Shown in pieces: positions 35,590-44,150 of a stretch of 64,000 bases of DNA. Numbering within the stretch: the stretch's first letter is position 1; each line of letters begins with the position of its first letter. The position numbers and the translations under genes were made by a program. The notes beneath the pieces are model-generated. The model was given only the letters and a program-made list of their open reading frames with translations. It had not been told where the DNA came from and searched no databases. Source of the DNA: Gammaproteobacteria bacterium (GTDB lineage Bacteria > Pseudomonadota > Gammaproteobacteria > Pseudomonadales > Pseudohongiellaceae); the NCBI GenBank assembly GCA_041395725.1, contig JAWKZW010000001.1, forward strand, positions 496,001 through 560,000. Reading direction: 5' to 3'.

Positions 35590-36330
35590 TCAGGCATCCT
35601 CTGAGACGGCAGGGAGGCTGGTTGCAATTGGTTGAAATACTGCGGGGCGCAAGGAGGGCAATCTGTCACCGCTCAGAATCTCCTGAGGAACCTCACCCAT
35701 CCGTTCGATGGCTTTGAGCGCCTCTGGTGATCCTTGTCGAATGTCAGCGCGACGAATATCCAGGCAGTGATAACCCTGGGGCAATGCAAATACTCGCCGC
35801 ACCCAGCGACCGCTACCCGACAGTTGCTCGGTGAGATCCTTGGGAATGTCGAGGCCCAAGTGATGCAATGTCAGCTCGGTGCACATCAGCTGGTCGTATT
35901 CGCCCAGCAACTGGGCGGCACGAAAAGCGTAGGGGTTGGCGAACTGCAGTGATACCCGCTGCGGACGACTGGATTGCGCTACAGAAAATTCCAGAGCGCT
36001 GTTGGCCGGTGCCATCAATGCATCCAAGCGCTGCTGTAATTCGCGAAACTGAGCGCGGATCTCGGCGATACCCTCTTCCACTTTGAGCAGCCACCAGTCC
36101 GCGTAGGGGTCGTCAAAGCGAATGGCTTGCCAGAGTGACTTCAGTCGATCGGCAAAGCCGATCAGGCCGACGATGGCGGATTTCCCCTCGCCAGCCCGCC
36201 GACCCCGGATGAGGCTCTGTGCCTGATAGGTTTGAACCGTCAACCAGACCTCGCCCTGAAGGGCGCCAGGACCACGTTCACGGTGATTCGAATCTACTGA
36301 TTCAAGCGAGGGTTCTGCATGTGATTGCAT
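35590..36330 (-). CDS. ICE protein TIGR03761 (PFL_4669 family)
   Basis: A 246-residue soluble protein with GALQGEVWLTVQTYQAQSLIRGRR, then RFDDPYADWWLLKVEEGI and NPYAFRAAQLLGEYDQLMCTELTLHHLGL, which are the conserved blocks of the PFL_4669 family of PFGI-1 ICEs. Its role is not known. It starts the segregation block and lies 190 bases downstream of the STY4528-type gene. Confidence 0.87.
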   Translation of the reverse strand: MQSHAEPSLESVDSNHRERGPGALQGEVWLTVQTYQAQSLIRGRRAGEGKSAIVGLIGFADRLKSLWQAIRFDDPYADWWLLKVEEGIAEIRAQFRELQQRLDALMAPANSALEFSVAQSSRPQRVSLQFANPYAFRAAQLLGEYDQLMCTELTLHHLGLDIPKDLTEQLSGSGRWVRRVFALPQGYHCLDIRRADIRQGSPEALKAIERMGEVPQEILSGDRLPSLRPAVFQPIATSLPAVSEDA

Positions 36331-36518
36331 GGATTTCGTTCCCCTGAAGGTTGTTTACCAGGGTCTATGAATCCACAAACGACGCGACTGAACCACAGAG
36401 TATCCCCCCGGGCAATGCTGCCATTTACTGCGGAGTGCGATCGCGTGGTTCCACTGGAAGCAGTGCAACGGTTTCGTGAATGACGCGGTTTGTCTGATGA
36501 CGCTTGCGGGGATGGGCG

Positions 36519-37772
36519 TTACTTGTCCATGTTCAACAAGTCCCGCAACTTGGCCAACTGTTCGCGACCATAGGCCCGAGAACGGGCCCGCTCTTCGGCG
36601 GTTTTGGCTTTCTGCGCTGGGCCTTCCGGCGGCCGCCCATGGGATGCTCTGTGCTGTCGTGCTTCGACGACCTTGATGCCCAGGTTGAGAACGAACTCGC
36701 CTTTCTGTGCCGCCTTGCAGAGTGAGTGCAGGAACCGCAGCTCATCATAGACGGGCTTCATGCCCTTCTGCTCAGAGGACAGTCGACCCTGTAACTCATC
36801 CAACACCAATTGCCGATCTTCGGGATCGATCATCGCCAGATAGCGATCAGCTAAGCGCTTCTGGTTGTCAGACAACCGTGGTGGGTAGATCAGTGGGTGT
36901 TCCGATGGCAGCGATCCTGATGAACTGGACTGCGAAAAACCTTTCTTATCATTGTGGGTATTTGTTGTAGTGGTTGTTGTAGTTGTTTTTTTATAATCAC
37001 TACTACAACGACTACTGTAGTGTTCTTCTGCCTCCGCCTTTGAATTTTGGTGCTGGCTCGGCCGTTCAACCACCCTGGTGTCTACCGGCTTTTTCAGTTG
37101 CTCGAGGCTGGCGGCATGAAACGTAAAATAGCGACCGCCTTTGTGCTGATTTCGGCTGGACCCGGACAGATGTTGCGCTGCCTGTAAGCGGCGTTCGATG
37201 GGCGATTCCTGTCGACCCAACTCGCCCGCCTGAATAGTCTGATCCAAACTCGCCAGTACGGCCTGAGCAACGCGCTGCACGCGGGCGTGGTGATGGTTTT
37301 GCGCCTGGGTGACGAACGCCATGTAACCCGCGTCCAGGAAAAGGGCATCGGCCAGCGGCAGGGGTTCATCGTGAAGGCTGTAGACGTTGCCGGTGAAGCG
37401 GCCACTTGTCTGCCGGACTCTCGCACACAAGGTCAACCAACGCGTCAACCGCAGAATCGCGATAGCTCGGGAAACTGTGGAGGTGGACGCCACATTGGTT
37501 TTCGTCGCGATGGTGTCGTAATCGGGAAATGCCGTCCGCCCGCCGGTCTCTCTGGCATGGAGCATGATGACCATCCACACCAGTTTATCGACCGGTTCCA
37601 GTACCGGGTCCTGAATGACCATGGCGGGTACAGCCTGGTGCCAATTGCCCATGAACAACATGGCATCCGGCCGCGATGGATCGCCCTGTTCGCGGACTTT
37701 GGCAACGGTCGCCTTGATCAGTGCGTCTAAAGCCAGCGTCTCCGGTCGTAGCGCCTCTTCGTCATGCGCCAT
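36519..37772 (-). CDS. STY4528-type ICE/pathogenicity-island replication protein
   Basis: I use the ATG at 37772 (MAHDEEALRPETLALD), which overlaps the previous gene by 11 bases. The 417-residue product has an N-terminal winged-helix-like part (MVIMLHARETGGRTAFPDYDTIATKTNVASTSTVSRAIAILRLTRWLTL) similar to plasmid replication initiators, a Ser/Thr-rich linker, and a charged helical C-terminal region. This matches the STY4528 family. A role in replication of the excised ICE is suggested by the family name, not proven. Confidence 0.85.
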   Translation of the reverse strand: MAHDEEALRPETLALDALIKATVAKVREQGDPSRPDAMLFMGNWHQAVPAMVIQDPVLEPVDKLVWMVIMLHARETGGRTAFPDYDTIATKTNVASTSTVSRAIAILRLTRWLTLCARVRQTSGRFTGNVYSLHDEPLPLADALFLDAGYMAFVTQAQNHHHARVQRVAQAVLASLDQTIQAGELGRQESPIERRLQAAQHLSGSSRNQHKGGRYFTFHAASLEQLKKPVDTRVVERPSQHQNSKAEAEEHYSSRCSSDYKKTTTTTTTTNTHNDKKGFSQSSSSGSLPSEHPLIYPPRLSDNQKRLADRYLAMIDPEDRQLVLDELQGRLSSEQKGMKPVYDELRFLHSLCKAAQKGEFVLNLGIKVVEARQHRASHGRPPEGPAQKAKTAEERARSRAYGREQLAKLRDLLNMDK

Positions 37773-38373
37773 GCTCAGCAACCCGGTCGGACGGTATGGC
37801 ACTGATGCCTTCGCCGTAGGTTTCCCAACGCTGCAACAATGCCCAGATCGAACGCAATCCAATACCGGTCTGTTGCTGCAGGTCGAGGTAGTCGGACGCA
37901 CTTAAGGCATTTTGTTCGCGTCCCTCGATCCGCGCCTGCCATGCATACCAGAGGGCGTGGGTATCGGCTTCATTCAGCTCCGGTGGCCTGCCCACGGAAG
38001 GTGCCAGCGTCAGCAGTCGACGCCAGCGCGTGTATTCCCGCGAGCTCCAACCAAACAGTTGCCGCATCATCTCCAGGGGGGCATCGGCAACCAATAGTTC
38101 GCGCTGCAGCTCATCGGATTCCCGCTGATGACGCAAGTTGTCCAGCATCGGCCAGAAAACCGTTCGATCCAGCGCAATCTTCAGGCAATGCACTCGGAGC
38201 GTATCCGCCCTATACAGATCGGCAAGATTCATTTCCTTGAGAGCGTCCAACTCTTTGGGACCAAAGTTCATGGCGCGCAGTGCCTGCTGGTCACCCTCTG
38301 CCAGACAGCGCATGGCATAGAGCAGCACGGCCGTCGTGAGATCGGCTTCCTTATTGGACGACATCGCACTCAT
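37762..38373 (-). CDS. DUF2857 family ICE protein
   Basis: About 203 residues from the ATG at 38373 (38364 is also possible). The sequence ALRAMNFGPKELDALKEMNLADLYRADTLRVHCLKIALDRTVFW, then LFGWSSREYTRWRRLL, fits DUF2857, a helix-turn-helix-like family found next to ParB in PFGI-1 ICEs. It overlaps both neighbours, so parB, this gene and the STY4528-type gene form one unit. Confidence 0.85.
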   Translation of the reverse strand: MSAMSSNKEADLTTAVLLYAMRCLAEGDQQALRAMNFGPKELDALKEMNLADLYRADTLRVHCLKIALDRTVFWPMLDNLRHQRESDELQRELLVADAPLEMMRQLFGWSSREYTRWRRLLTLAPSVGRPPELNEADTHALWYAWQARIEGREQNALSASDYLDLQQQTGIGLRSIWALLQRWETYGEGISAIPSDRVAEHGA

Positions 38374-39811
38374 ACTCTGGCGATGCCCATAGCTCGATGC
38401 CGGCATCGAAGGCGAGTCGTTTGATGGACCGGTAGAATTCCATCATTTGCAGCAGACTCTGCCAGTCCGGCGGATTGAGCAGCTGCCATAGCTGGCTGCT
38501 GAGATGCCCCGGATCCGGTGTCCACACGCTACCAAAGAGCAGCTCGGCATCATGGGATGCCAGCGCCTGGTAGAGCACTGAATCCTGATCGAGATGCGCC
38601 AGCACACAATCGACCGGCGCCGAGGTCAGCTCCGAGCTGGCGGCCAGCTGCCACCAGAGTGCCGATACCAGGCCAAAGGTGTCAGGATCGAGCACATCGT
38701 TCAGTTCTTGTGGTGGCACATCGATCAGCAAGAAACCCAGCCCCTGATCAGGAAGCGGTTTGAGCACCGCAGTCAACCCATGGGCAACCGCCAATGCCGA
38801 GGCGCGGTCCCACAATTGATCCCGCAGGGTACCGACATCCTTGTACTTCCCGGCACTATGGATACACGCCGTTGATTTCTCCTCAGCGGGAATCTGCTCC
38901 GGGATAGTCTCGCCGGAAATTGGCTCACCGTCAGTGGAATCCACTGACCAGATTTCCTCATCTGGCCCTTCCTGTCGGTCGTCGAGGGGGGTATCAGCAA
39001 AGTCGAAGGGCCGGCCGGCAAGGTAGGCCTCCATCTCCAGATGAACCACTTGCCGGTTTTGTTCGGATTCCACCGCGATTTCGTTGACCAGGGCATCGTG
39101 CAGTGGCTGGATATCCCACTCGGCACTGTCGTGGCGGCGACACAACTCAGCAAAGACGCCTTCGAAGTCGGCGTCATCACCCAATCTGTGTCGATCCCAA
39201 ATTGCCTGGGCGGCACGCTCCAGGGCACGAATTCTTTCCACCTGGGGTCGGCCCAAGCCAGCGGCCAGCGCCTTCGGCATCAATGGCCACAGGACTGCGA
39301 CGGCATAGCCCATTTTGGAAATCATGCTGTGGCTGAGACCGAAGCCACGCTCTTTGAAGTGCTGTTCCAGCTGGCGCTGGGACAAGCTGTCGACGGCCAG
39401 CTCCTGCTCCAACAACGCCTTCGCTTCGAATACGGCCAGCGCTTTGTCAATAAAAGGCAGACCTCCGCGTAACTCGTTCTCCCGTAGATGGGCAAACAGT
39501 ACATTGGATTCTTGCGACCATGGCTTGATGACACATTCGACCCAGCGAAATCGCTCATCGCCCGTCTCGTCCAAGAGTTCCTTCAGTATCCGCAGCCGTG
39601 TATTTCCGCCACTGTGAAGCACGTAATCCGACTCTCCAGGCTTCTGCGACAATACCAACGGCTGGTCCAGGCCTTCCGCCTGAATCGATGCTTTGATCCG
39701 TGCGTACTCGGGGTTTGGCTGCCGACGCGGGTTACGGGCATAGTGATGAATGCGGCCCACCTCTACGCGCGCCAGGTTGTCCGCTGAGGGTATTTGCTCA
39801 AGCGCTGACAT
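38351..39811 (-). CDS. parB: ParB-family partition protein, PFGI-1 class (TIGR03764)
   Basis: About 486 residues from the ATG at 39811. The N-terminal ParB nuclease-like domain has the HYARNPRRQPNPEYARIKASIQAEGLDQPLVL and VLHSGGNTRLRILKEL boxes and a long helical DNA-binding part. This is the large TIGR03764 form of PFGI-1 ICEs. A ParA partner, usually nearby, is not seen in this window; a ParM-like protein exists instead. Confidence 0.87.
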   Translation of the reverse strand: MSALEQIPSADNLARVEVGRIHHYARNPRRQPNPEYARIKASIQAEGLDQPLVLSQKPGESDYVLHSGGNTRLRILKELLDETGDERFRWVECVIKPWSQESNVLFAHLRENELRGGLPFIDKALAVFEAKALLEQELAVDSLSQRQLEQHFKERGFGLSHSMISKMGYAVAVLWPLMPKALAAGLGRPQVERIRALERAAQAIWDRHRLGDDADFEGVFAELCRRHDSAEWDIQPLHDALVNEIAVESEQNRQVVHLEMEAYLAGRPFDFADTPLDDRQEGPDEEIWSVDSTDGEPISGETIPEQIPAEEKSTACIHSAGKYKDVGTLRDQLWDRASALAVAHGLTAVLKPLPDQGLGFLLIDVPPQELNDVLDPDTFGLVSALWWQLAASSELTSAPVDCVLAHLDQDSVLYQALASHDAELLFGSVWTPDPGHLSSQLWQLLNPPDWQSLLQMMEFYRSIKRLAFDAGIELWASPEYECDVVQ

Positions 39812-40088
39812 CGTCGCCACCTGTACCTTGCGCATCATCCGCTGGGGTCACGCCGTAGAAGATTTCCGGGTGACGGACCATCGTGGCCCGGGGCACGGGC
39901 TCCAGTCGACCGTCGGACAGCCCAGCCACGATCCGGGTATAGCGCTCGATTTGGGTCGCCATCAGCGGACTGGCATAACGATGTCGGCCGGCGACCTGAT
40001 ACAGGTAGGACACCGAATCGTTGCACGCCGCCGCGACATCGGCCCGCTCCCTTTTGCTGGCAATCTTTAGAAATTCCTTTAGCTCCAT
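39798..40088 (-). CDS. YdaS/Cro-like helix-turn-helix protein
   Basis: About 96 residues from the ATG at 40088 (MELKEFLKIASKRERADVAAACNDSVSYLYQVAGRHRYASP), a short helix-turn-helix of the YdaS/Cro-like group. It is divergent from the S24 repressor gene and overlaps parB by 14 bases, so it could be the Cro partner of a CI-type switch that controls the parB operon. Confidence 0.7.
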   Translation of the reverse strand: MELKEFLKIASKRERADVAAACNDSVSYLYQVAGRHRYASPLMATQIERYTRIVAGLSDGRLEPVPRATMVRHPEIFYGVTPADDAQGTGGDDVSA

Positions 40089-40183
40089 ACTTAGAAACAT
40101 TAGCACCACGCAAACAATCCTTCCACAAGCCGAGGCTCTTTTTTGTTTATCATTCTGCTAAATTTTCTGATAAAGTAGTTCGC
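40089..40183. promoter_or_regulatory. Divergent promoter of ICE repressor and Cro-like gene
   Basis: The 95-base spacer between divergent genes contains TTTATCA (40146-40152) and TGATAAA (40168-40174), an inverted pair 15 bases apart, just upstream of the S24 gene. It is a likely operator for the S24 repressor or the Cro-like protein. Confidence 0.5.
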
Positions 40184-40885
40184 ATGACGCTAAAACATAA
40201 CCAGGTCCGACTCAGCAACCTTGAGATTTTGATTGCCGAGGCTGGCTCCGCTGCCAAACTGGCGCGCGCGGCCGAAACCAATAGCTCCTACTTGAGCCAG
40301 GTAAGAAATCAACTGCCTACCAAAAAGGGTACTCCACGCTCGATTGGAGACGAGCTGGCTGAAAAACTGGAAAAGGCCATGAAGAAGCCCCAGGGCTGGA
40401 TGGATACACCACATACCGGCAAGGCGGGACAAAAAGAGGAACACAATCACAATGCCCATGCTGGTCCCGATATGGGGGAACTCCATCCTTTGATCTCCTG
40501 GTTGCAAGTCGGGAAATGGTTGCGGGCCGGGAACTGGGATGAGATCTCTGAGAGTACCGTGCCCGCTTACAGTACAGAAATGCTACCCTGCCCGGTAAGG
40601 TGCAGCCCGGAATCCTTCGTACTCAGGGTTCGCGGGAGCAGCATGGAGCCCAAATTCCACGAAGGGGATCTGATTTTTATCGATCCCAGTGTCACACCGG
40701 ACCACGGTAAGTATGTGGTGGTCCTCCTCGAGCAATCCAACGAAGCGACGTTTAGGCAACTCATCATTGAGGAAGGCAAACAGTACCTGAAGGCGCTCAA
40801 TCCCGACTGGCCGAACCGCATCATCGAAGTGGATGAAGAAGCGACGATCTGCGGCGTCATCGTGTTCAAGGGCGAAGTAGTGTGA
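40184..40885 (+). CDS. S24/LexA-like repressor of the ICE
   Basis: A 233-residue CI-type repressor. N-terminal DNA-binding part (SNLEILIAEAGSAAKLARAAETNSSYLSQVRNQ), a possible Ala-Gly cleavage site in NAHAGPDMG (about residue 92), and a peptidase domain with the catalytic Ser in RVRGSSMEPKFHEGDLIFIDP. At the place of the catalytic Lys (T-F-K in lambda CI) the gene has ACG TTT AGG, giving T-F-R. Arg there should weaken or stop self-cleavage. It probably controls excision and transfer. Confidence 0.87.
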   Translation: MTLKHNQVRLSNLEILIAEAGSAAKLARAAETNSSYLSQVRNQLPTKKGTPRSIGDELAEKLEKAMKKPQGWMDTPHTGKAGQKEEHNHNAHAGPDMGELHPLISWLQVGKWLRAGNWDEISESTVPAYSTEMLPCPVRCSPESFVLRVRGSSMEPKFHEGDLIFIDPSVTPDHGKYVVVLLEQSNEATFRQLIIEEGKQYLKALNPDWPNRIIEVDEEATICGVIVFKGEVV

Positions 40886-41064
40886 TCTCTAGCGGTCCAC
40901 GTGCCATTTAGCTCACTGATAAAAAGATAGCCAGTCTCCACCCTTGCAGTTATAATTAGCTCGATGCTAATCTTTTGGCCATCCAGACCAGGCTGGCCAA
41001 CGCTTCACCATTAGCACTACGGGAAGTTGGCCCCGGGTCATAATCGACCACAGGGACCCGAATC
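40886..41064. promoter_or_regulatory. Intergenic: likely promoter of xis-int
   Basis: About 180 bases. Repressor and excision sites are expected here, but I see only short, imperfect repeats. No gene. Confidence 0.4.
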
Positions 41065-41256
41065 ATGAAATGGGTAAAGTTACCCAAGTATTGCGAATTG
41101 AGCGGTGACACCGCCAATGCGGTTCATGCCCGGCGCAAAAAAGGGCTTTGGTTGGATGGCGTTCATTGCCAGGTGCGGAATCACACCTTGTGGATCAATG
41201 TCGAGGCAGTTGAGAGATGGGTAGAGAGCGGTCTGTTAAGCTCGCGCAAGGCGTAA
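41065..41256 (+). CDS. xis: Excisionase (Xis)
   Basis: A 63-residue protein, MKWVKLPKYCELSGDTANAVHARRKKGLWLDGVH, with a winged-helix-like layout as in phage excisionases placed directly before an integrase. It overlaps the integrase start by 40 bases. Small basic proteins with V-H-A-R-R-K-K-G-x-W-L-D-G are known from P2/Rac-type systems. It should bias recombination toward excision. Confidence 0.85.
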   Translation: MKWVKLPKYCELSGDTANAVHARRKKGLWLDGVHCQVRNHTLWINVEAVERWVESGLLSSRKA

Positions 41257-42434
41257 GGGTACGCACCTACGCCAGTGGCAAGCAGACGATCGAGATACAA
41301 TTTCAGTATCGCGGCGTGCAGTGCAAGGAGACACTGTCCGCACTGGACCCATCCAAGAGAGGTGATCAGCGCTACGCCATCAACCTGAAGGCCGAAGTCG
41401 AAGGCGCTATTGCCAGGCAGACATTCAACTACGAGGAATATTTCCCGGAATCCAAGCGAGCACGCCTCTTGGGTCATGCCGCTTCCCAGATCACCATTCG
41501 AGAGCTGATCGAAGAGTGGCTAAAGGATATTGAGCGCACTCACCCGCACAGCACTTACCGGTGTTACCGAAAAAGCTGTCATGCCCACCTGTTCAGCCAG
41601 TTTGGCGATATCCGTGCGCGCGATCTGACTCCACAACACATTCGAGCCTGGATTCGGGAGCGCAGCGGGACGCTGAAAAGTATACGCAATGATTTGACCC
41701 CGCTGCGCGCGGTTCTTGATAGGGCATTAAATGACGATATCATCGACCGCAATCCGCTGGATAAGATCAAGGTCAGCAAGCTGGTGGATCGCAGACAAGC
41801 CAAGACCGATTATGAAGTCGATCCGTTTACGACCCGGGAAATCGACAAGGTACTGCAGAGTGCCCTCATCTATGATCCGCGCATTCGGAATCTCCTGAAG
41901 TTTGCGTTCTTCTCCGGACTGAGAACATCAGAATTGTTCGGTCTGCAATGGGGTGACGTCGATTGGGATCAGCAGGAAGTGCATATTCAACGGGCCGTGG
42001 TGGAACGCAAACTAAAGGAAACCAAGACCCGGGCCAGCAACCGGAAGGTTCTACTGCTCCCTTCCGCTTATGAGGCGCTGAAGCAGCAGAAACAATTCAG
42101 TTTTGTCGGCAATGACACCATTTTTATCCGGCCGGACGACAAAGGCTCCTTCATCGACTATGAACATTTGGAGCGACCCTGGAAACATGTGCTGAAAACT
42201 GCCAATGTCCGCTACCGCAATCCGTACCAAACCCGCCACACCTATGCCAGCCAGTTATTGTCGGGCGGCGAAAACCCATTGTTCGTTGCTCAACAGATGG
42301 GCCATAAGACCACCGAGATGATCATGCGGCACTATGGGCGCTGGGTTGAGCAGGGAGATCAGCAGCGGCGGCACGTTTTTGTGTCAAACTTCGGCCAGTG
42401 TGTTAGGGAGCTGCGGCCAGCGTATCCGTGTTGA
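41217..42434 (+). CDS. int: ICE tyrosine integrase with arm-binding domain (DUF3596 type)
   Basis: A 405-residue integrase: N-terminal arm-DNA-binding beta domain (VRVRTYASGKQTIEIQFQYRGVQCKETL), core-binding SAM domain (about 90-180), and catalytic domain with Arg in FFSGLRTSELFGLQWGD, PYQTRHTYAS (the Y-Q-x-R-H box of this family), MGHKTTEMIMRHYGRW with the nucleophile Tyr. All are present, so it should be active. It is the likely integrase of the ICE, but the best attachment site in view is about 19.5 kb to the right. Confidence 0.92.
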   Translation: MGRERSVKLAQGVRVRTYASGKQTIEIQFQYRGVQCKETLSALDPSKRGDQRYAINLKAEVEGAIARQTFNYEEYFPESKRARLLGHAASQITIRELIEEWLKDIERTHPHSTYRCYRKSCHAHLFSQFGDIRARDLTPQHIRAWIRERSGTLKSIRNDLTPLRAVLDRALNDDIIDRNPLDKIKVSKLVDRRQAKTDYEVDPFTTREIDKVLQSALIYDPRIRNLLKFAFFSGLRTSELFGLQWGDVDWDQQEVHIQRAVVERKLKETKTRASNRKVLLLPSAYEALKQQKQFSFVGNDTIFIRPDDKGSFIDYEHLERPWKHVLKTANVRYRNPYQTRHTYASQLLSGGENPLFVAQQMGHKTTEMIMRHYGRWVEQGDQQRRHVFVSNFGQCVRELRPAYPC

Positions 42435-42749
42435 ATTATGTAGTTGAATGATAATCATCTACCCAACCTCCTAAAATCTAGGAAAATAATTGATTCAGTT
42501 TGTCTGGCGTCGATACTCACTTTGACACTCCCAGTAATCCGAATCTCTCTCCCGCTAAGACTCCCTACAAGAGTCAGACTACACTGACAGTGGTACCCGA
42601 TCGAAACGGACTTCGACGTGCCATTGCCAGGCCCTTCGCCCGGCGGAACCCTATACGCCCTTAGGCCGCATCACCACACCGCTACTGGCGCCACCGGCCG
42701 GAAACGACTCAACTCTACCGGAGTTTCGAGCAACTAACCGGCGATTCTT
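42435..42749. repeat. Intergenic with 80-nt direct repeat copy 1 and an orphan Fur-like site
   Basis: No gene supported. Bases 42512-42591 match 61350-61428 at about 60 of 78 positions in the same orientation (TAAGACTCCC and GACTACACTG are identical). Bases 42447-42458 (AATGATAATCAT) equal the core of a Fur box but no gene stands right behind it. Confidence 0.6.
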
Positions 42750-43136
42750 GCTAACCTGCAAACTGAAGGCAGAAGTCTGCCGGAATACGTGCAGCAGGAG
42801 CTTAGCGGTTACCTGAATTGTTGGCACCTGGAGCACGGCTTTCTCAAAGTCTCCTGCGACAGCTGCCACGAGGAAAAGCTGACCTTCTCCTTTCTGTCAC
42901 AACTGCGCTGCCCGTCACATGGTGGAAAACGCCACCCTGCTGGCGGACGAAGTACTGCCGGCCAGGCCGATCCGCCAGTGGGTGCTGATCGTCCGTTCCC
43001 CCTGCTCTTCCTGATAGCTACCTACCCAGGACTGATGGGCCGGATGCTGGGCATCATCACCCAGCCCATCTCCACGAACCTGGCCCACAAGGCTAGGCTA
43101 GACGAAATCATAGGGATCGGAAGATACACTCTCTAA
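42750..43136 (+). pseudogene. IS91-family transposase, N-terminal remnant
   Basis: The plus strand reads LPEYVQQELSGYLNCWHLEHGFLKVSC-DSCHEEKLTFSF, then, after frame changes, CPSHGGKR and LLADEVLPARPIRQWVL, and again FLIATYPGLMGRMLGIITQPI. These are the successive N-terminal zinc-finger and HUH-preceding segments of IS91-type (Y2) transposases. At least two frameshifts and loss of the catalytic part make it a fossil. The C-terminal piece of a similar transposase lies at 57.5 kb. Confidence 0.8.
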
Positions 43137-43538
43137 CATTTAGGAAATGCACCAATTTTCATAATTCGGGTAGTACATATTTGTTATCCACTTTTCAGCG
43201 AGATCTGTTTTGACCTGTCAACTGAGTTTCTGGCTGGTCGCCTCGACTCATGACCACAAAGCCAAGCACGGTCCCGAGGGGCACGTCGAGATGGTTGCCG
43301 CTGCATTCCCCAGGCCGCCCCATGGAGACATTGACGATAAGGATTCTGCTACTGTCCATGATGGAACGAAAACTTAAGTTTTCTGGCGAGCTCGTGAATC
43401 CCCGTCTAAGCTTTGGATCAGCAACGAAGGGTCCGACTTAATTCTGGATGGGTGCGATCTGTCCTGTCGGAGATTGAAAGCGGCGAAGTGAATGAGGTGA
43501 TTCATTCAATGATGCATATCGGATGTTCTCTGCATTAG
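43137..43538. other. Intergenic with no clear gene
   Basis: About 400 bases. The plus strand has a short open stretch near 43.24-43.37 kb (HDHKAKHGPEGHVEMVAAAF...) closed by a stop, which I cannot assign. It may be the end of a deleted metal-related gene. Confidence 0.35.
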
Positions 43539-44114
43539 GAGATCGACATAGATACTAAAAACCAATCTACTGAACTACTGCTTTCGATTCTCATTGGTAA
43601 AACACAGACGCGAAAGCGCTACGCGGGAGAGCTCTCGCCCTTGATGTTGGGAAACGGGATTGAGCCAGCGGAGGCGAAGCTTGCAGCAGCGCTGGAGCTC
43701 TCAAGACGCCTACTTCGGGAAGAGCTCTATCGTGGTCCGGTTCTCACGTCTTCGTGTGAAACGAAGCTTTACCTTGCGGCGCTTTTTGTTGGGCAGGAAT
43801 ACGAATCGTTCAATGTACTTTATCTTACCACCCAGCACTGTGTGATAAAGGAGCACGTGCTCTTCCGTGGGACGGTTGATGGCGCAGCAGTGTACCCAAG
43901 AGAAGTCGTGCGTGAGGCGCTTGGATGCAATGCTGCCGCGTGTATATTTGCGCACAACCACCCCTCAGGCGTGGCAGAGCCGAGCCGGTCGGATATCAAG
44001 ATTACGAGAAAACTGCAAGCTGCTCTCGGAACTGTTGATATTCGTGTTCTTGACCATGTGATCGTAGGATCACTTGAAAATCTGGTGAGTTTTGCGGAGC
44101 GGGGGTTATTGTGA
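43539..44114 (+). CDS. RadC-like JAB protein, second copy, uncertain start
   Basis: The frame is open from 43539; the first ATG is at 43641 (157 residues). An AGGAG at 43537 stands 6 bases before an ATA codon at 43548, so the original ATG may have mutated. Visible: GTVDGAAVYPREVVREALGC, IFAHNHPSGVAEPSRSD, VDIRVLDHVIV and the end SFAERGLL, so the JAB site is complete. It differs from the ICE copy at 32.8 kb, so two RadC-like genes exist in the window. Confidence 0.75.
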   Translation, partial: EIDIDTKNQSTELLLSILIGKTQTRKRYAGELSPLMLGNGIEPAEAKLAAALELSRRLLREELYRGPVLTSSCETKLYLAALFVGQEYESFNVLYLTTQHCVIKEHVLFRGTVDGAAVYPREVVREALGCNAAACIFAHNHPSGVAEPSRSDIKITRKLQAALGTVDIRVLDHVIVGSLENLVSFAERGLL

Positions 44115-44150
44115 AGGGATGCCTATAGTTTTGACTGTAGCCTTTTCCTG

